Shown here: one piece after another, positions 45,686-58,009 of the stretch
Position numbering within the stretch: the first letter of the stretch is position 1
How the letters are laid out: each line of letters starts with the position of its first letter
NCBI GenBank assembly: GCA_027023405.1
Contig: JALVVN010000007.1
Span: 125,676 to 189,675, forward strand
Reading direction: 5' to 3'
Length of the DNA stretch: 64,000 bases
Origin: Campylobacterales bacterium
Lineage (GTDB): Bacteria > Campylobacterota > Campylobacteria > Campylobacterales > QNZT01
The notes under the pieces: generated by a model
Told to the model about the DNA's origin: nothing
Database searches by the model: none
What the model saw: only the letters and a program-made list of their open reading frames with translations
Position numbers and translations under genes: made by a program

Positions 45686-46964
45686 GTTCCACCTTTGTCA
45701 TACGAGATAATAACTCAATAAAATTGGGGAAAGAGGTGTCGATACAGGCGGTATCATCGATCTCGATACCACTCAATAAACCGGCAATCGCAAAGCTCAT
45801 TGCTACTCGATGATCACCAAAACTCTCGACCGTTACTCCCTCTTTCAAGCGACCGCCGACGATCTCATAACCATCTTCACTCTCAACTGCCTCAATGCCA
45901 CATTTTTGCAAATTCTCCACCACACTGCTGATTCGATCACTCTCTTTGACGCGAAGCTCCGAAGCATTTTTGACGACACTTCTCCCCTTGGCCACCGCCA
46001 TTGCAATAGAGAGTGCGGGCAGTTCATCAATAAGCCAAGCGATATTTTCACTCACCTCGATCCCTTTGAGACTGCCGTACTGAACGACGATATCACCGAT
46101 CGGTTCATACTTCTCCTCTTTGGAAATAAAGTCGATGTGCGCCCCCATCTTTTGAAGCACCTTATACGCTTCAATGCGGGTAGGATTGAGAGAGACATCT
46201 TGCAACACCACACGAGACTCCGGCACAATCGCCGCCGCTACCGCAAAGAAAAAGCCACTGGAGGGATCGCAAGGCACGCGAATCTGTAACGGTTGAAGTG
46301 GCGCCAAAAGTGGCATAATCGTAATTGCGTCCTCTTTACTAATGATCTCCGCTCCCATACCGACCAACATCCGCTCTGAATGATCTCGACTCAAAAAGGG
46401 TTCACTAAAATGAGACATCTCTTTGGCATGCAGAGCCGCTAGGATCATGGCGGACTTCACCTGTGCCGATGCGATAGGACTCTGATACTCAAACCCTTCT
46501 AATTTCGATCCTCGAATTGCTATCGGAGAGAGATTCCCCTTGACCCGACCGTCTATCTTGGCACCAATTTTGCGCAACGGATCAGCGACGCGACGCATTG
46601 GACGATTGGCAAGATAGCGATCACCGTGAAGTACAAAGAAGCCCTCCTTCGCACTCAAAAAACCCATCAAAAGACGCATCGCCGTTCCGGAATTCCCACA
46701 ATCCAAGATTTGTGCCGGCTCCTTAATCGCTTTGGGAGGGGTGATAGTGATCCTCTCTCCCTCCTTCTCTACCTCCGCTCCCAATAGGGAGATGATATGA
46801 AGGGTATTGAGCGTATCTTCTGCTTGAAGATAGTTCTCGATCACAGAGGGCTTGTCACTCAGTAACGAAAAGATCGCACAACGATGTGAAATCGACTTAT
46901 CACTCGCAATCGTATCTATTTCGACATCAAACGCCTTTGTCTTCTCTACGCGCATCCGACTCAT
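45675..46964 (-). CDS. aroA: 3-phosphoshikimate 1-carboxyvinyltransferase (EPSP synthase)
   Basis: The protein has 429 residues and the two signatures: [20 protein letters not shown] and [35 protein letters not shown] near the N-terminus binds shikimate 3-phosphate. It adds PEP to shikimate 3-phosphate in the shikimate pathway. It overlaps pheT by 4 bases and ispH by 11, so it is part of the pheS-pheT-aroA-ispH-rpsA run. Confidence 0.96.
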   Translation of the reverse strand: MSRMRVEKTKAFDVEIDTIASDKSISHRCAIFSLLSDKPSVIENYLQAEDTLNTLHIISLLGAEVEKEGERITITPPKAIKEPAQILDCGNSGTAMRLLMGFLSAKEGFFVLHGDRYLANRPMRRVADPLRKIGAKIDGRVKGNLSPIAIRGSKLEGFEYQSPIASAQVKSAMILAALHAKEMSHFSEPFLSRDHSERMLVGMGAEIISKEDAITIMPLLAPLQPLQIRVPCDPSSGFFFAVAAAIVPESRVVLQDVSLNPTRIEAYKVLQKMGAHIDFISKEEKYEPIGDIVVQYGSLKGIEVSENIAWLIDELPALSIAMAVAKGRSVVKNASELRVKESDRISSVVENLQKCGIEAVESEDGYEIVGGRLKEGVTVESFGDHRVAMSFAIAGLLSGIEIDDTACIDTSFPNFIELLSRMTKVEHGD

Positions 46965-49243
46965 CTCAACTCCAATCCTAAATCTGTCGTAATCGTCTCA
47001 AGAATTTGATTCATCGCTGTCTCAATCTCTGTTTCATCAAGCGTCTTCTCATCCGACTGCAAAATAGCGCGCATCGTCACACTCTCATGCTCTCCCATCT
47101 CTTCACTACGATACAGATCCACAGGAAAAAGGCTACGAAGATGCGAAATCCCCTTCTCTTCGATCGCTAATCGAATCTGAGAGAAAGGAACCGTTTTGGG
47201 TTTAAGAAAACTAAGATCACGACTCAATTGCGGATATTTAGCATAACTTTTTGCCTCAACTTTTGAAAAATCAAGCGCTTCAAAATCGATCTCGCACAGG
47301 TAGGTTCGCGGCAAATCATACGCCTCTCTGAGGTCGATATGCAACGCCCCCATCACTCCCACACAGCGCCCCTTAATTATAATATCCGCCACCTCATAGG
47401 GATTAAAAAGTGCACTTGGTGTTTGCGCCGGTAGCAATTCACACGCACCCACAACTCCTAAAACTTTACTACTAAAAGTAACAAAATCGACCGGTTTCGG
47501 CTTCGCTCCGCTATGGATCGACGCAACTTCACGATCTCCGCTCATCACAAACGCCATTTTAGTGTTTTCATTGCGATCCACATCCACCACTTTGCCGATC
47601 TCAAAGAGCATCACACGATTTTTACCGTTTTTGATATTAAGTGACGCGGATCGGATATGGTGTAATAGAAGGGTCGTTCGTAGCGTATCAAGCTCTTGAC
47701 TGATAGGATTGCGAAGATCAAGCTTTTGAGGAAGTGTCGCCAAACCATATTTTTCCAGTGCCTCTTTACTCTCAAAGAAGTAGTGAATCGCTTCACTAAA
47801 TCCAACACCTACCGCTTTGGTGCGGTAATAATTCCGCTTCTTATAGTTTTCAAAACTGGCATTCAAACTATGCTTAAGCACTACTTGTTGCGCATTGGAA
47901 GGAATATGATCGATACCGATCATTCGTACAATCTCTTCGATCACATCTTGTTGATTGTTGATATCGTGTCGGAAATGGGGAACTTTGATCACATAACCAT
48001 CTCCCTTCTCCTCCACTTCAAAGCCTAATCTCTTTAGTGGCACAGTAATCGCCTCAGACTTCAGTGAGATACCGATAAATCGTTCAATCTCTTGGTGTGA
48101 AAGTATGATTTCACATCGAAAAGGATCAGACAACAATAGCGTATGAAGTTCGCACTGCTCCTGTCCCAACAGTAACACCAAATAGGCAAAACCCCTCTGA
48201 AGATCGGGATCGCTTCCTCTTGAAGTGTGATAGTAGCGCGTATCCTTCTGTATCTTTTTACCCATCATTGCTCGAGAGAGTGCATCGGGATCGATATAGG
48301 AAGCCTCGATCAACACGCTTGGATTCTCTGCATCTACCCTACTCTCCTCTCTTTGTGAGACACCGAGTATCGAAATCTCTTTTTCGTCTCCATAAACCGT
48401 CGCAATACCCGCCTCCTCTTTCACCTTGATCGCTTGATAGCAGTGATTGTAACCGCTTAAAATAACTCCAGTCGCATGTGTCACATAGCTGAGTAGATTT
48501 TCAACGCCATTCTCACTCAACTTCTCAACCAATGCCAAACGGTAGCGTTCCAAAGCGTTGATTGGGCGCAACTGATCTTGCTCCATACAGCTAAAAGCCA
48601 ATGCAATCGGCAGATCACTCTCGATCGCGATCGTGGGTGTTTCGATCTCTTTGAGTGTCGTTTGCGCAATCGGGTAGAGCTGACGATCCAAAGCCGCACT
48701 CAAATCTCTCGCCACACCGTAGATACTCAAACAATCTCCACGATTGGCAGTAAGCTCTATCTCAATCACTTCATCCGCAATATTGGGAAGATCATTGAGC
48801 GTGACACCGCTTTTGAGATCACCCATACTCTCATCCAGCTTCCAAATCCCCGGCTCAACGGCAGGCAATCCCAACTCCGTACTACTGCAGATCATTCCGT
48901 GAGAATCTACACCTCGCAACTTCGCTTCTTTGATGACAAACCCTTCACCTAGATCAGCACCGACGGTTGCCACGGCTACCCACGAAGCATCGGTGACATT
49001 TTTCGCCCCACAGACGATCTGCTTCGTCTCCTCGCCGATCTCTACTTGACAGACATTGAGCTTGTCCGCATCGGGATGCTTTTCACAAGAGAGTACCTTC
49101 CCTACAACAACTCCCTTTGGAAAGGTGATCTGTCGATAGGAGTCCACCTCTAGTCCGATTTGATTGAGTATCTTACATATCTCTTGGGTCTCAATCCCTT
49201 CTATATCAATAAAGTTCTCTAGCCACGATCTTGTAATAATCAT
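46961..49243 (-). CDS. pheT: Phenylalanine-tRNA ligase beta subunit
   Basis: The 760-residue protein starts with [20 protein letters not shown] and an EMAP-like tRNA-binding domain ([20 protein letters not shown]). It continues with the B3/B4 editing domain ([20 protein letters not shown]), B5, the catalytic-like core and a C-terminal anticodon-binding FDX-ACB domain ([20 protein letters not shown]). It pairs with PheS to charge tRNA-Phe. It overlaps pheS by 4 bases. Confidence 0.97.
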   Translation of the reverse strand: MIITRSWLENFIDIEGIETQEICKILNQIGLEVDSYRQITFPKGVVVGKVLSCEKHPDADKLNVCQVEIGEETKQIVCGAKNVTDASWVAVATVGADLGEGFVIKEAKLRGVDSHGMICSSTELGLPAVEPGIWKLDESMGDLKSGVTLNDLPNIADEVIEIELTANRGDCLSIYGVARDLSAALDRQLYPIAQTTLKEIETPTIAIESDLPIALAFSCMEQDQLRPINALERYRLALVEKLSENGVENLLSYVTHATGVILSGYNHCYQAIKVKEEAGIATVYGDEKEISILGVSQREESRVDAENPSVLIEASYIDPDALSRAMMGKKIQKDTRYYHTSRGSDPDLQRGFAYLVLLLGQEQCELHTLLLSDPFRCEIILSHQEIERFIGISLKSEAITVPLKRLGFEVEEKGDGYVIKVPHFRHDINNQQDVIEEIVRMIGIDHIPSNAQQVVLKHSLNASFENYKKRNYYRTKAVGVGFSEAIHYFFESKEALEKYGLATLPQKLDLRNPISQELDTLRTTLLLHHIRSASLNIKNGKNRVMLFEIGKVVDVDRNENTKMAFVMSGDREVASIHSGAKPKPVDFVTFSSKVLGVVGACELLPAQTPSALFNPYEVADIIIKGRCVGVMGALHIDLREAYDLPRTYLCEIDFEALDFSKVEAKSYAKYPQLSRDLSFLKPKTVPFSQIRLAIEEKGISHLRSLFPVDLYRSEEMGEHESVTMRAILQSDEKTLDETEIETAMNQILETITTDLGLELR

Positions 49244-50232
49244 CTAAACTGCTCCAATAGCCTTAAATCTCCCTCAAACATACTTCGCAAATCAGGAATT
49301 TGATGCAATAGCATCGCAATCCGCTCGATCCCTAATCCAAATGCATAACCGCTTACATTCTCATAACCGACAGCTTTAAAAACATTGCTATCGACCATTC
49401 CCGCACCCAATATCTCCAACCAACCGGTATGAGAACAGACTCGACATCCGGTTCCTTCACAGAAAATGCAACTGATATCAACCTCCGTACTCGGCTCGGT
49501 AAAGGGAAAGAAACTTGGACGAAATCTCACCGCAACATCTCCGAACATCGTGCGCAAAAAATCCTCCAAGATAAATTTCAAATGCGAAAAACTCACACCG
49601 TCTCCCTCTTCGACGACTAACCCTTCGATCTGATGAAACATCGGTGTATGTGTCAAATCAAAATCTCGTCGAAAGACGCTACCGGGAGCGATCATCCGAA
49701 TCGGCGGTTTTTGTGAGAGCATCGTACGAATCTGCACCGGTGAAGTGTGGGTTCGCAGTAGATGACCATCATTGAGAAAAAAAGTATCTTGCATATCCCG
49801 TGCAGGGTGATAGACGGGCAGATTGAGTGCCTCAAAGTTATGAAAATCATCCTCGATAAAGGGTCCATCCTCGATCGTGAAGTTCATGCTTACAAAGTAG
49901 TCAATCATCCGATTCATCGTCTCATTAACCGGATGAAGCGCACCGGAAACCTTCAAAGGTGAATAAAGCGTGACATCCACCGCTTCTTCTCGCATCGTCT
50001 GCTCTTTTGCCTCTTTGGAGAGGACTTCTAGCTTCTCATCAAAGAGGCTAGTGAGCTGACTCTTTTGTCGATTCAGCTCCTGCGCAAAAGCCTTTTTCTC
50101 CTCATTTGGTACGCTCTTCATCTTGGCAAACTCTTGCGCCAAAACACCCTTTTTCCCAAAGATCTCGATCCGTACGGCTTCGAGATCTTTGAGCGTATTA
50201 CACTGTGTAATCTTCTCAACTAACGCTTGCAA
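49240..50232 (-). CDS. pheS: Phenylalanine-tRNA ligase alpha subunit
   Basis: This class II synthetase subunit has 330 residues: an N-terminal coiled coil (about 1-85), then motif 1 to motif 3: [50 protein letters not shown] and the final [17 protein letters not shown] four-cysteine [19 protein letters not shown] insert is normal for this branch. The start is TTG with TAAGGG 6 bases upstream. It is divergent from the HIT gene. Confidence 0.97.
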   Translation of the reverse strand: MQALVEKITQCNTLKDLEAVRIEIFGKKGVLAQEFAKMKSVPNEEKKAFAQELNRQKSQLTSLFDEKLEVLSKEAKEQTMREEAVDVTLYSPLKVSGALHPVNETMNRMIDYFVSMNFTIEDGPFIEDDFHNFEALNLPVYHPARDMQDTFFLNDGHLLRTHTSPVQIRTMLSQKPPIRMIAPGSVFRRDFDLTHTPMFHQIEGLVVEEGDGVSFSHLKFILEDFLRTMFGDVAVRFRPSFFPFTEPSTEVDISCIFCEGTGCRVCSHTGWLEILGAGMVDSNVFKAVGYENVSGYAFGLGIERIAMLLHQIPDLRSMFEGDLRLLEQFR

Positions 50233-50334
50233 TCTGATCCCTTACATTTTTTGGTCTAAGTGTAGTAAAAAGTTGGTTAAAGGCGACTTTGCTACAATAT
50301 TGCTACATTATCACCGCAAATAAGGAGTTTCCCA

Positions 50335-50691
50335 ATGTGTATCTTTTGTCAAATTGTCAAGGGTGAAATCCCCTCCAACAAAGTACTCGAAGATGATGAT
50401 TTTCTCTGTTTTCACGATATCAACCCCGCCGCACCGGTACACCTACTAGTGATTCCTAAAGAGCATATCGAAAAGTTTCAAGATGTATCAGGAGAGATGA
50501 TGGCAAAAATGACTCCGTTTATCCAAAAGGTTGCCCAATTGATGGAACTGGATGAAAACGGGTATCGTCTCATCACAAACAACGGTAGAGACGGAGGACA
50601 AGAGGTGGGGCATTTACACTTTCATATTTTAGGTGGTACCAGATTGGCGTGGCATCGTTTTGACGATGCACATCCTAAAGAGAGTCTTTAG
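50335..50691 (+). CDS. HIT family nucleotide-binding hydrolase (HinT-like)
   Basis: The 118-residue protein is a Hint-branch HIT protein: MCIFCQIVKGEIPSNKVLED, HLLVIPKEHIEKFQDV and the histidine triad GQEVGHLHFHILGGTRL (about 96-112). Such proteins hydrolyse purine nucleoside phosphoramidates. CIFC near the start suggests a zinc site common in bacterial relatives. AAGGAGTTTCCC precedes the ATG. It is a lone plus-strand gene, convergent with the CAP gene. Confidence 0.93.
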   Translation: MCIFCQIVKGEIPSNKVLEDDDFLCFHDINPAAPVHLLVIPKEHIEKFQDVSGEMMAKMTPFIQKVAQLMELDENGYRLITNNGRDGGQEVGHLHFHILGGTRLAWHRFDDAHPKESL

Positions 50692-50701
50692 GGGTACTCT
50701 G

Positions 50702-51406
50702 TTAGTATGGGTACTCTCCTATAATGTTACCGGGGATTTTATATTTGCAGACGATGACATATCCCGTCATCTCCAAACCATCGCTTGTTTGTGTCTCTTG
50801 GTAACGACTTCGCGCGCATCCGATGCGTGTCGTATCTTTCCAGACAATCTGTGTATAATGACCACACTGTTTACCGGGATTGCAGTCACTATTTGAACGA
50901 TCTATCTTCCCATAATGATAATCCCTTTTTTCATCAATCCAAGCTTTGGCAGCATCGATATAACCGGGAACCACACCATTTGAACTCCATATAGCGTAGA
51001 GATTTTCACCATAGGGTCCATTCTCATAACCGCCCTCATTTTGCGCTTTGTGGTTTTTTGGATCGTGACGAAAGGCTCCTGAGCGTGCCAGCATATCCGC
51101 ATACTTTTGCGCATCTTTGGCAATAGCATCACTCCAAAAAAGGTCACGGCTCCTCTCGATTCCTACCTCTGCTCGTGCTTGGTTTTGCAGATCAATCATC
51201 TGCTTAATCTCATCACTCGGTATGGGTGAATTTTCACCATCGACAATCACTTTCGGTCTGTTTCCTTTATACTTTTCAACCGTTTCATTCACTTGATCGC
51301 CGGTTTTATCAAGTGCTTTTTTGACTTTTTTCATCTCCTCACTACTACATCCTAACAGCAATAGTCCACTTAGTAGTGCAACTACTACACGATTGTTTTT
51401 AAACAT
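50702..51406 (-). CDS. CAP-domain (SCP/PR1) lipoprotein
   Basis: The signal ends in a lipobox LLLLGC (Cys about 20), so it should be lipid-anchored. A linker (about 25-70) leads to a CAP domain with the motifs [10 protein letters not shown] and [16 protein letters not shown], so the family His/Glu cavity residues are visible. Such secreted CAP proteins are of mostly unknown function in bacteria. Two more cysteines (SDCNPGKQC) near 175 suggest a disulfide. It overlaps the argH start region by 8 bases. Confidence 0.88.
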   Translation of the reverse strand: MFKNNRVVVALLSGLLLLGCSSEEMKKVKKALDKTGDQVNETVEKYKGNRPKVIVDGENSPIPSDEIKQMIDLQNQARAEVGIERSRDLFWSDAIAKDAQKYADMLARSGAFRHDPKNHKAQNEGGYENGPYGENLYAIWSSNGVVPGYIDAAKAWIDEKRDYHYGKIDRSNSDCNPGKQCGHYTQIVWKDTTRIGCARSRYQETQTSDGLEMTGYVIVCKYKIPGNIIGEYPY

Positions 51407-52781
51407 TTTCTAACCACCCTTCAAAATAGGCTATCTGCTCTTTTGCACGATTGGTTGCAGTGCCACCATAAGAATCCCTCGCATTCATTGAGCTTCGTAG
51501 GTCAAGATGTTCTAACACATCCGCTTCTATACGACGATCGACATGTTGAAGCTCCTCCAAAGAGATTTCACTCAAATCAATCCCCTTCTCTTCACACTCT
51601 GCAACCAAACGACCCGTCAGTTTATAGGCATCTCGAAAAGGTATCTGACACTTTTGAACCAAGTAATCAGCAAGATCGGTCGCACTCAAATGCCCAACTT
51701 TACACGCCTCTTCCATCCTCGCAACATTTATAGTCATCGTATCGAGTGCTTCTCTTAAAATCTCTAAAGAGATGCGTGCGGTCTCCACTGAATCAAATAC
51801 CCCCTCTTTATCCTCTTGCATATCTTTATTGTAAGCCAACGGTAACCCTTTGAGTACTGTCAAAAGTGAAATCAGATTACCGTAAACGCGACCTGTCTTA
51901 CCGCGAAGCAGTTCAGGCACATCCGGGTTCTTTTTTTGTGGCATAATCGAAGAGCTTGTTGAGTAATCATCACTCAAACTTACAAAATTAAACTCACTAC
52001 TCGACCATAGAATCAACTCTTCTGAAAGCCGCGATATATGTGTCATCATCACAGAGATATTAAAGAGAATTTCCAGCGCAAAATCACGATCACTCACGGT
52101 ATCAAGGCAGTTGATCGTCGGCTCTTTGAATCCTAATAATTTGCTTGTTTTCTGACGATCAATGGGATGCGGTGTACCCGCTAATGCCGCACAGCCGATC
52201 GGCGAAAGATCAGCGCGTTCATAACTACTCTCAAACCGTTCAATATCGCGTTTAAACATGCTCATATAGGCAAGCATATGGTAGGCAAAATTGATAGGCT
52301 GGGCATGTTGAAGATGGGTCATCCCCGGTAACATCGTCTCTGTGTGATCTTTGGCAATTCGCAGCAATACCCGTTCAAGCTTACGAAGTAGTTCAATCAT
52401 CTGACGGTTACTCTTTTGGACAAAGAGACGAAAATCGAGTGCCACTTGATCATTTCGACTTCGCGCGGTGTGGAGTTTTTTGCCGGCATCACCGATCATC
52501 TCTGTCAAGCGCTTCTCAATCGCCATATGGATATCCTCATCCGAAATATCAAAGACAAAGCTACCCGCCTCAATCTCCGAGCTAATCTGCTCAAGCCCCT
52601 CTTTAATCTTCAACAGCTCTTCAGTAGTGATAATTCCTTGAGATTCGAGCATCTGCGCATGGGCAAGTGAACCTTTGATATCTTCTTGATAAAGCACTTT
52701 ATCAAAGGGAAGTGAAGCATTAAATTCATCCAGCAATGCACTACTTTTTGTGAGCACACGCCCTGTTGCTAATTTTGCCAT
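51399..52781 (-). CDS. argH: Argininosuccinate lyase
   Basis: This fumarase-superfamily enzyme has 460 residues and splits argininosuccinate into arginine and fumarate. The signature [20 protein letters not shown] is present, as are [19 protein letters not shown] and [19 protein letters not shown]. The catalytic Ser is in SIMPQ. No other arg genes are nearby; the CAP lipoprotein overlaps its 3' end by 8 bases. Confidence 0.96.
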   Translation of the reverse strand: MAKLATGRVLTKSSALLDEFNASLPFDKVLYQEDIKGSLAHAQMLESQGIITTEELLKIKEGLEQISSEIEAGSFVFDISDEDIHMAIEKRLTEMIGDAGKKLHTARSRNDQVALDFRLFVQKSNRQMIELLRKLERVLLRIAKDHTETMLPGMTHLQHAQPINFAYHMLAYMSMFKRDIERFESSYERADLSPIGCAALAGTPHPIDRQKTSKLLGFKEPTINCLDTVSDRDFALEILFNISVMMTHISRLSEELILWSSSEFNFVSLSDDYSTSSSIMPQKKNPDVPELLRGKTGRVYGNLISLLTVLKGLPLAYNKDMQEDKEGVFDSVETARISLEILREALDTMTINVARMEEACKVGHLSATDLADYLVQKCQIPFRDAYKLTGRLVAECEEKGIDLSEISLEELQHVDRRIEADVLEHLDLRSSMNARDSYGGTATNRAKEQIAYFEGWLENV

Positions 52782-52841
52782 TTATATAAAACTCCAATGG
52801 TGATTTCAAACAATTATATCGAAAGTTCATTAACGAGGAAT

Positions 52842-52869
52842 GTACGCAAAGCGTATATTGCTTGCGTAC
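52842..52869 (-). terminator. Hairpin after pckA
   Basis: GTACGCAAAGC / GCTTGCGTAC forms a 10-bp stem with one bulged A and a 7-base loop, starting 13 bases past the pckA stop on the minus strand. It lacks a good U-run, so termination is inferred from position. Confidence 0.45.
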
Positions 52870-52881
52870 GAAGTGAAGGAT

Positions 52882-54462
52882 TTAAAGTTTTGGTCCAGCG
52901 GCAGAGTAGTCAAACTCCGCATCTTCTTGGAGATACTTTTTGAAGTTTTCAATAAAGAGTTTTGCCAAATTATCTCTCGTTTGGAGATATGCCTCTTTAT
53001 CAGCCCATGCATTTTTAGGATTGAGCACTTTGGGATCAACATTAGGAATTGTGAGAGGAAACTCCAAACCGAATGTATCGGTCACATCAAACTCACTCTC
53101 ATGGATAGTTCCATCCATAATTGCATCGATGCAAGCACGCGTATCTTTAAGACTCATCCGTGTTCCGACACCGTATGCACCGCCTGTCCATCCGGTGTTA
53201 ACCAAAAAGACATTCACTTGATGCTTCTCGATCTTTTCACCTAAAAGTTTAGCATAAACAGTCGGATGCAACGGCAAAAATGCCTCTCCAAAACAGGCAC
53301 TAAAAGTCGCTACCGGTTTTGTAATACCTCTCTCCGTACCGGCAACTTTTGCCGTATAACCGCTCAAGAAGTAATACATCGCCTGCTCTTTTGTCAAACG
53401 ACTCACTGGAGGAAGCACACCGAAGGCATCAGCCGTCAAAAAGATGATATTTTTCGGATGCCCCGCTTGAAGTGAGGGTTGATGATTGGGGATAAACTCG
53501 ATAGGATACGAAACCCGAGTATTTTCTGTTTTGCTATCATTCTCATAATCAACTTCACCCGCATCATCCGCAACCACATTTTCCAAGAGTGCATTTTGAC
53601 GAATCGCCCCGTAAATCTCCGGTTCATTCTCCTCTTTGAGTCCTATCACTTTGGCGTAGCATCCACCCTCAAAGTTAAAGACGCCCTCATCATCCCAACC
53701 GTGCTCATCATCGCCGATAAGATGTCGCTTAGGATCAGCAGATAGTGTAGTCTTTCCTGTACCGCTAAGACCGAAAAAGAGCGCCGTATCTCCTGCGTCA
53801 CCCACATTAGCAGAGCAGTGCATTGAGAGTTTGCCCTCTAATGGCAACCAGTAGTTCATCATCGAGAAGATACCCTTCTTCATCTCACCGCCATACCATG
53901 TACCGCCGATAATCGCAATATTCTCTTCAATATTAAAGACTACGAAAACTTCAGAGTTAAGATGGTGTTTTTGCCACTCATCATCGACCACTTTACAAGC
54001 ATTGTAGAGTACAAAATCGGGAGAAAAGTTCTCAAGCTCTTTTTCAGAAGGTCGAATAAACATATTTTTAACAAAGTGAGCCTGCCATGCGATCTCCGTT
54101 ACAAAACGAATCTTCTTTTTACTTGCTTCACTTGCCCCACAAAAAAGATCTTGGATATAGATATTTTTTCCACTGAGCTCTTTTTTTGCCTTTTCAAAAA
54201 GTTCATCAAAGACCTCTTTTGTAATCTTTTGGTTAATATCTCCCCATGCGATATATTTATTGGAGGGGTCTTGATCAACAAAAAATTTATCTTTGGGACT
54301 TCTTCCCGTAAAGACACCGGTATCTACCATCATCGCACCGTTTGTTGCAACTTTTAATCCCTCTTCAAGCTCCTTTTCCCGTAAAAAATCATAGCTTGAA
54401 TTGTAGTACACATCTCTGACATCGCTGAGACCTAATTTTTCCAAATCCCCTGCTTTTAACAT
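52882..54462 (-). CDS. pckA: Phosphoenolpyruvate carboxykinase (ATP)
   Basis: This 526-residue ATP-type PEPCK converts oxaloacetate and ATP to PEP and CO2. Kinase-1a [20 protein letters not shown] and kinase-2 [20 protein letters not shown] are intact, as is the substrate loop [17 protein letters not shown] and [16 protein letters not shown]. It lies directly downstream of oadB, so it shares the oxaloacetate node with the Oad complex; together they can set flow between oxaloacetate, pyruvate and PEP. Confidence 0.96.
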   Translation of the reverse strand: MLKAGDLEKLGLSDVRDVYYNSSYDFLREKELEEGLKVATNGAMMVDTGVFTGRSPKDKFFVDQDPSNKYIAWGDINQKITKEVFDELFEKAKKELSGKNIYIQDLFCGASEASKKKIRFVTEIAWQAHFVKNMFIRPSEKELENFSPDFVLYNACKVVDDEWQKHHLNSEVFVVFNIEENIAIIGGTWYGGEMKKGIFSMMNYWLPLEGKLSMHCSANVGDAGDTALFFGLSGTGKTTLSADPKRHLIGDDEHGWDDEGVFNFEGGCYAKVIGLKEENEPEIYGAIRQNALLENVVADDAGEVDYENDSKTENTRVSYPIEFIPNHQPSLQAGHPKNIIFLTADAFGVLPPVSRLTKEQAMYYFLSGYTAKVAGTERGITKPVATFSACFGEAFLPLHPTVYAKLLGEKIEKHQVNVFLVNTGWTGGAYGVGTRMSLKDTRACIDAIMDGTIHESEFDVTDTFGLEFPLTIPNVDPKVLNPKNAWADKEAYLQTRDNLAKLFIENFKKYLQEDAEFDYSAAGPKL

Positions 54463-54517
54463 CTTTTCACCTTACTTTTCTATAGAATATAACCTCAATA
54501 TCGACATTACCACTATT

Positions 54518-55849
54518 TTATTTAAATATCGATAATAATACACCGGCTGCAACCGCTGATCCAATGACTCCGGCAACATTTGGTCCCATTGCATGCATCA
54601 ATAAAATATTGGACTTATTGTACTCTTGCCCGACACGACTTACCACACGAGCCGACATCGGTACCGCTGAAACTCCTGCCGCACCGATCAGCGGATTGAT
54701 AGGATCTTTAGAGAACTTGTTCATCACTTTCGCCATCAATACACCTGCTGCCGTTCCTGCCGCAAATGCCAAAAGACCTATCACCATAATACCTAAAGTT
54801 TCCGCAACAAGAAATTTATCTGCCTGTAAAGTACCACCCACGCCCAAACCGAGAAAAATCGTAACAATATTGATAAGAGAGTTTTGCATCTCATTGGAGA
54901 GACGATCCACGACACCGCTCTCTTTGGCAAAATTTCCAAAAGCAAATGCACCCATAAGCGGTGCAGCATCCGGTAGAATCAAAGCAATCAACATAATCAC
55001 TACCAAAGGAAAGATCAACTTCTCTAATCGACTCACCTCTCTACCGGTCACCATTTTGATCTTTCTCTCCTCCTCTGTCGTCAATGCTTTCATAATAGGT
55101 GGCTGAATCACCGGAACCAACGCCATATAGGAGTATGCCGCCACGGCAATAGCACCTAACATTTCAGGTGCAAGAGCAGAAGCGATAAAGATCGAAGTCG
55201 GACCATCTGCACCACCGATAATGGAGATCGCTGAACACTGCTCAAGGGTGTAGTGCACAAATCCACTTTGAGAAAGCGCCGCCGCACCGACTAAGGAGCC
55301 GAAAATTCCAAACTGTGCCGCACCACCCAAGATCGCTGTTTTGGGATTTGCTAAGAGCGGTCCAAAATCGGTCATCGCCCCCACCCCCATAAAGATAAGA
55401 AGCGGGAAAAACTCATTTCGGATTCCCATATCGTAGATAATTCCCAACATACCGTGAGGACCTGTCATATTTGCGATAGGAATATTTGCCAGCAAACCGC
55501 CAAATGCGATCGGAAGTAATAGCAACGGCTCGAACCCTTTGGCAATCGCCAAGTAAAAAAGTAAGAAGATGATCAAAAACATAATAACGCGTCCACCACT
55601 TTGGGCAAACTTCGTCATCTCCTCTCCTCGACCGTTTTTCACTCCATCTTTGGGAAAAAGAATCGCATTCAAACCGGTTGTTTGAAAAAATCCGGCAAAG
55701 AGTTCTGTCACACTTTTAGGCTTATATTTCGTTTCAGCTTGATGACTCTCTGCCGTTGTCGCCGAAACACTGTCCTGCGCCGAAAGTTGGCTTGGCACAA
55801 AAAAGGTGAAAAAAAGTAACAGTGCGATGATAGCGTGTTTCATTTTCAT
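54518..55849 (-). CDS. oadB: Sodium-translocating decarboxylase beta subunit
   Basis: The 443-residue membrane protein has an N-terminal signal-like segment, then about nine helices including [20 protein letters not shown], the Na+-site region [20 protein letters not shown] and the matching C-terminal [20 protein letters not shown]. OadB decarboxylates the carboxybiotin of the alpha subunit and pumps Na+. An N-terminal extension of about 60 residues is normal in long forms. It follows oadA after 2 bases. Confidence 0.94.
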   Translation of the reverse strand: MKMKHAIIALLLFFTFFVPSQLSAQDSVSATTAESHQAETKYKPKSVTELFAGFFQTTGLNAILFPKDGVKNGRGEEMTKFAQSGGRVIMFLIIFLLFYLAIAKGFEPLLLLPIAFGGLLANIPIANMTGPHGMLGIIYDMGIRNEFFPLLIFMGVGAMTDFGPLLANPKTAILGGAAQFGIFGSLVGAAALSQSGFVHYTLEQCSAISIIGGADGPTSIFIASALAPEMLGAIAVAAYSYMALVPVIQPPIMKALTTEEERKIKMVTGREVSRLEKLIFPLVVIMLIALILPDAAPLMGAFAFGNFAKESGVVDRLSNEMQNSLINIVTIFLGLGVGGTLQADKFLVAETLGIMVIGLLAFAAGTAAGVLMAKVMNKFSKDPINPLIGAAGVSAVPMSARVVSRVGQEYNKSNILLMHAMGPNVAGVIGSAVAAGVLLSIFK

Positions 55850-55851
55850 GC

Positions 55852-57666
55852 TTAATCCATTGTCGCCAAAAGTTGCCCATCAGCTACAGCATCATCGACA
55901 TTGACATTGATACTCTTGATCACGCCACTTTGAGGAGCGGGAATATCAATCTCCATCTTCATCGCCTCCAAGATCATAATAGTATCACCCTCTTTAACAT
56001 GATCACCGTTCTTCGCTAATATTTTCCAGACATTGCCGGGAGTTTGTGAATGAATCTCTACACTCCCTGCACCACCTGAAGATGCCGGTGTAGCCGGTGC
56101 AGGTGTCGCTTGCACTGCAGGTGCTGATGTGGGAGCCGGTGTTGCCTGTGTGACAGCAATCTGACCATCATGCCCCTCAACCACATCTACATTGTACTTT
56201 ACACCGTTTACGACTACCGTATATTCTCCTGCCATTTTGCTGTTTCCTTTCAACATAATATCTTTTTTCTTTAGCTGAATCTCACCTTCGCCTTTGAGAT
56301 ACTTGATCCCCTTATCACCACATACTGCCACGATAAAGATATTTTCATCTGTAATCTCAATATCATTAACTTCCAACATCGAACGATAGTAAGCGATACT
56401 CTTTTGCGGATCCCCATCAGCGATCTCGAGTGCAGATTTGGTTGCAGGTGAGAGTTTTAATAACTTTCCTGCCAACTTCACAATCTCCGGATCAGGTTCA
56501 ACCGGTGTTTTACCGTAATAACCCAACACCATACGACCATAACCTGGTGTAATTTGATTCCAATCTCCAAACATCACATTGGCATAAGCTTGTTGCCAGT
56601 AAAATTGAGAAACCGGAGTCACTGATGTTCCATACCCGCCCTTCTCTACCACATCTCGCATCGCTTTGATGATTTGTGGAAATTTATCCATATTTCCATT
56701 TTCACGCAACATTTGGGTATTGGCAGTCAAGGCACCGCCCGGCATCGGAGAGAAAGGAATCAGTGGAGAGACTCGCACCGCTTCAAGTGGGATAAAATAG
56801 TCTCGTAAAGAGTCTTGTAGAACCTCTTCATAGGTTAAAACCTTTTCAAGATCCAATCCGCCAAGATCAAAACGCGTCCCCTTTACCGCATGCAAAAGTG
56901 TCAAAATGTCCGGCTGACTGGTACCGCCGCTCACAGGACTTGCGGCAAGATCAATCCCATCCGCCCCCGCTTCCAAAGCGGCCAAATAGCATGACACACT
57001 CACCCCTGCGGTCTCATGTGTATGGAGTCGAACCGGAATATTTTCAGGTAGTATGCGTTTTGCCATCGCTATTGACTCATATACTTTGTGAGGGCTTGAA
57101 GTACCGCTAGCATCTTTAAAGCACAATGAATCAAACTCTATCTCTGCATCCAAAATATTTCTCAGTGTCTTTTCATAAAAAGCGACATCATGTGCACCCT
57201 TACAACCCGGCGGTAAATCCATCATGGTAATAGTCACTTCATGGTTCAACCCCTGCGCTTTGATCGCTTTTGCACTATATTTAAGATTCTCCACATCGTT
57301 GAGGGCGTCAAAATTTCGAATAGTCGTCGTACCATGCTTTTTGAACAGTTTTGCATAAAGATCAATCACTTCACTAGAACTGGTATCAAGCGCAACAGTA
57401 TTGACACCCCGTGAAAGCGTCTGAAGATTGGCTTCTGGTCCGACAATCTCTCGAAACTTATCCATCATCTCAAAGGCATTCTCATTCAGATAAAAGAAGA
57501 GTGTCTGAAATCTCGCCCCCCCACCAAACTCAAAATGGCTAATACCGGCATCTCGCGCAGCTTCAAGTGCCGGAAAAAAATCCTTCATCAGCACACGACC
57601 GCCAAAGACTGACTGAAATCCGTCTCTAAAAGTCGTATCCATGACATCAATTAACTTTTTGCCCAT
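55852..57666 (-). CDS. oadA: Oxaloacetate decarboxylase / biotin-dependent carboxyltransferase alpha subunit
   Basis: The N-terminal HMGL-like TIM barrel ([20 protein letters not shown], metal-ligand block [20 protein letters not shown], then [16 protein letters not shown]) transfers CO2 from oxaloacetate to biotin. A conserved carboxylase domain follows, then a Pro/Ala-rich hinge (about 510-540) and a biotinyl domain with the lysine in [13 protein letters not shown]. The plan equals OadA and PycB (pyruvate carboxylase B); adjacency to oadB and oadG favours the Na+-pump decarboxylase. Confidence 0.95.
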   Translation of the reverse strand: MGKKLIDVMDTTFRDGFQSVFGGRVLMKDFFPALEAARDAGISHFEFGGGARFQTLFFYLNENAFEMMDKFREIVGPEANLQTLSRGVNTVALDTSSSEVIDLYAKLFKKHGTTTIRNFDALNDVENLKYSAKAIKAQGLNHEVTITMMDLPPGCKGAHDVAFYEKTLRNILDAEIEFDSLCFKDASGTSSPHKVYESIAMAKRILPENIPVRLHTHETAGVSVSCYLAALEAGADGIDLAASPVSGGTSQPDILTLLHAVKGTRFDLGGLDLEKVLTYEEVLQDSLRDYFIPLEAVRVSPLIPFSPMPGGALTANTQMLRENGNMDKFPQIIKAMRDVVEKGGYGTSVTPVSQFYWQQAYANVMFGDWNQITPGYGRMVLGYYGKTPVEPDPEIVKLAGKLLKLSPATKSALEIADGDPQKSIAYYRSMLEVNDIEITDENIFIVAVCGDKGIKYLKGEGEIQLKKKDIMLKGNSKMAGEYTVVVNGVKYNVDVVEGHDGQIAVTQATPAPTSAPAVQATPAPATPASSGGAGSVEIHSQTPGNVWKILAKNGDHVKEGDTIMILEAMKMEIDIPAPQSGVIKSINVNVDDAVADGQLLATMD

Positions 57667-57684
57667 CTTTTTCCTTCATATAAA

Positions 57685-57969
57685 TTAGTGTGTTTTTCGA
57701 TAGTCTGCAATGGCAGCGGTAATAGCAGCAATCAAAGCACCGTCTTCATCAGGTATCTCACCGCTGACCGGTAAAACATTAGCCGATGAATCTGTGCTTT
57801 TATGACTCGTCTCTTTTGACGATGTGAAATATTTTTGGATAATATAACTTTGAAGTTTCAAAACATAGATCATTAAGATCAAAAAGAGGAAAACAGTTGC
57901 CATGCCGAGAATCAGAAATTTAAAACTCTCTGCAATTAAATTCACTTCCACGAATGTTGCCTTATTCAA
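57685..57969 (-). CDS. oadG: Oxaloacetate decarboxylase gamma subunit
   Basis: The 94-residue protein has one membrane helix (LILGMATVFLFLILMIYVLK) with the GMATVFLFL motif usual for OadG, and a polar tail ending in DGALIAAITAAIADYRKTH, typical for assembly with the alpha subunit. It opens the oadG-oadA-oadB-pckA run. Confidence 0.88.
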   Translation of the reverse strand: MNKATFVEVNLIAESFKFLILGMATVFLFLILMIYVLKLQSYIIQKYFTSSKETSHKSTDSSANVLPVSGEIPDEDGALIAAITAAIADYRKTH

Positions 57970-58009
57970 TAAGATACTCAGATCATAACAAAAGATTGAT
58001 TAATCAAAC

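Noticed and set aside
45810-46289. 159-residue plus-strand ORF
   Set aside because: Antisense shadow of aroA with no start signal.
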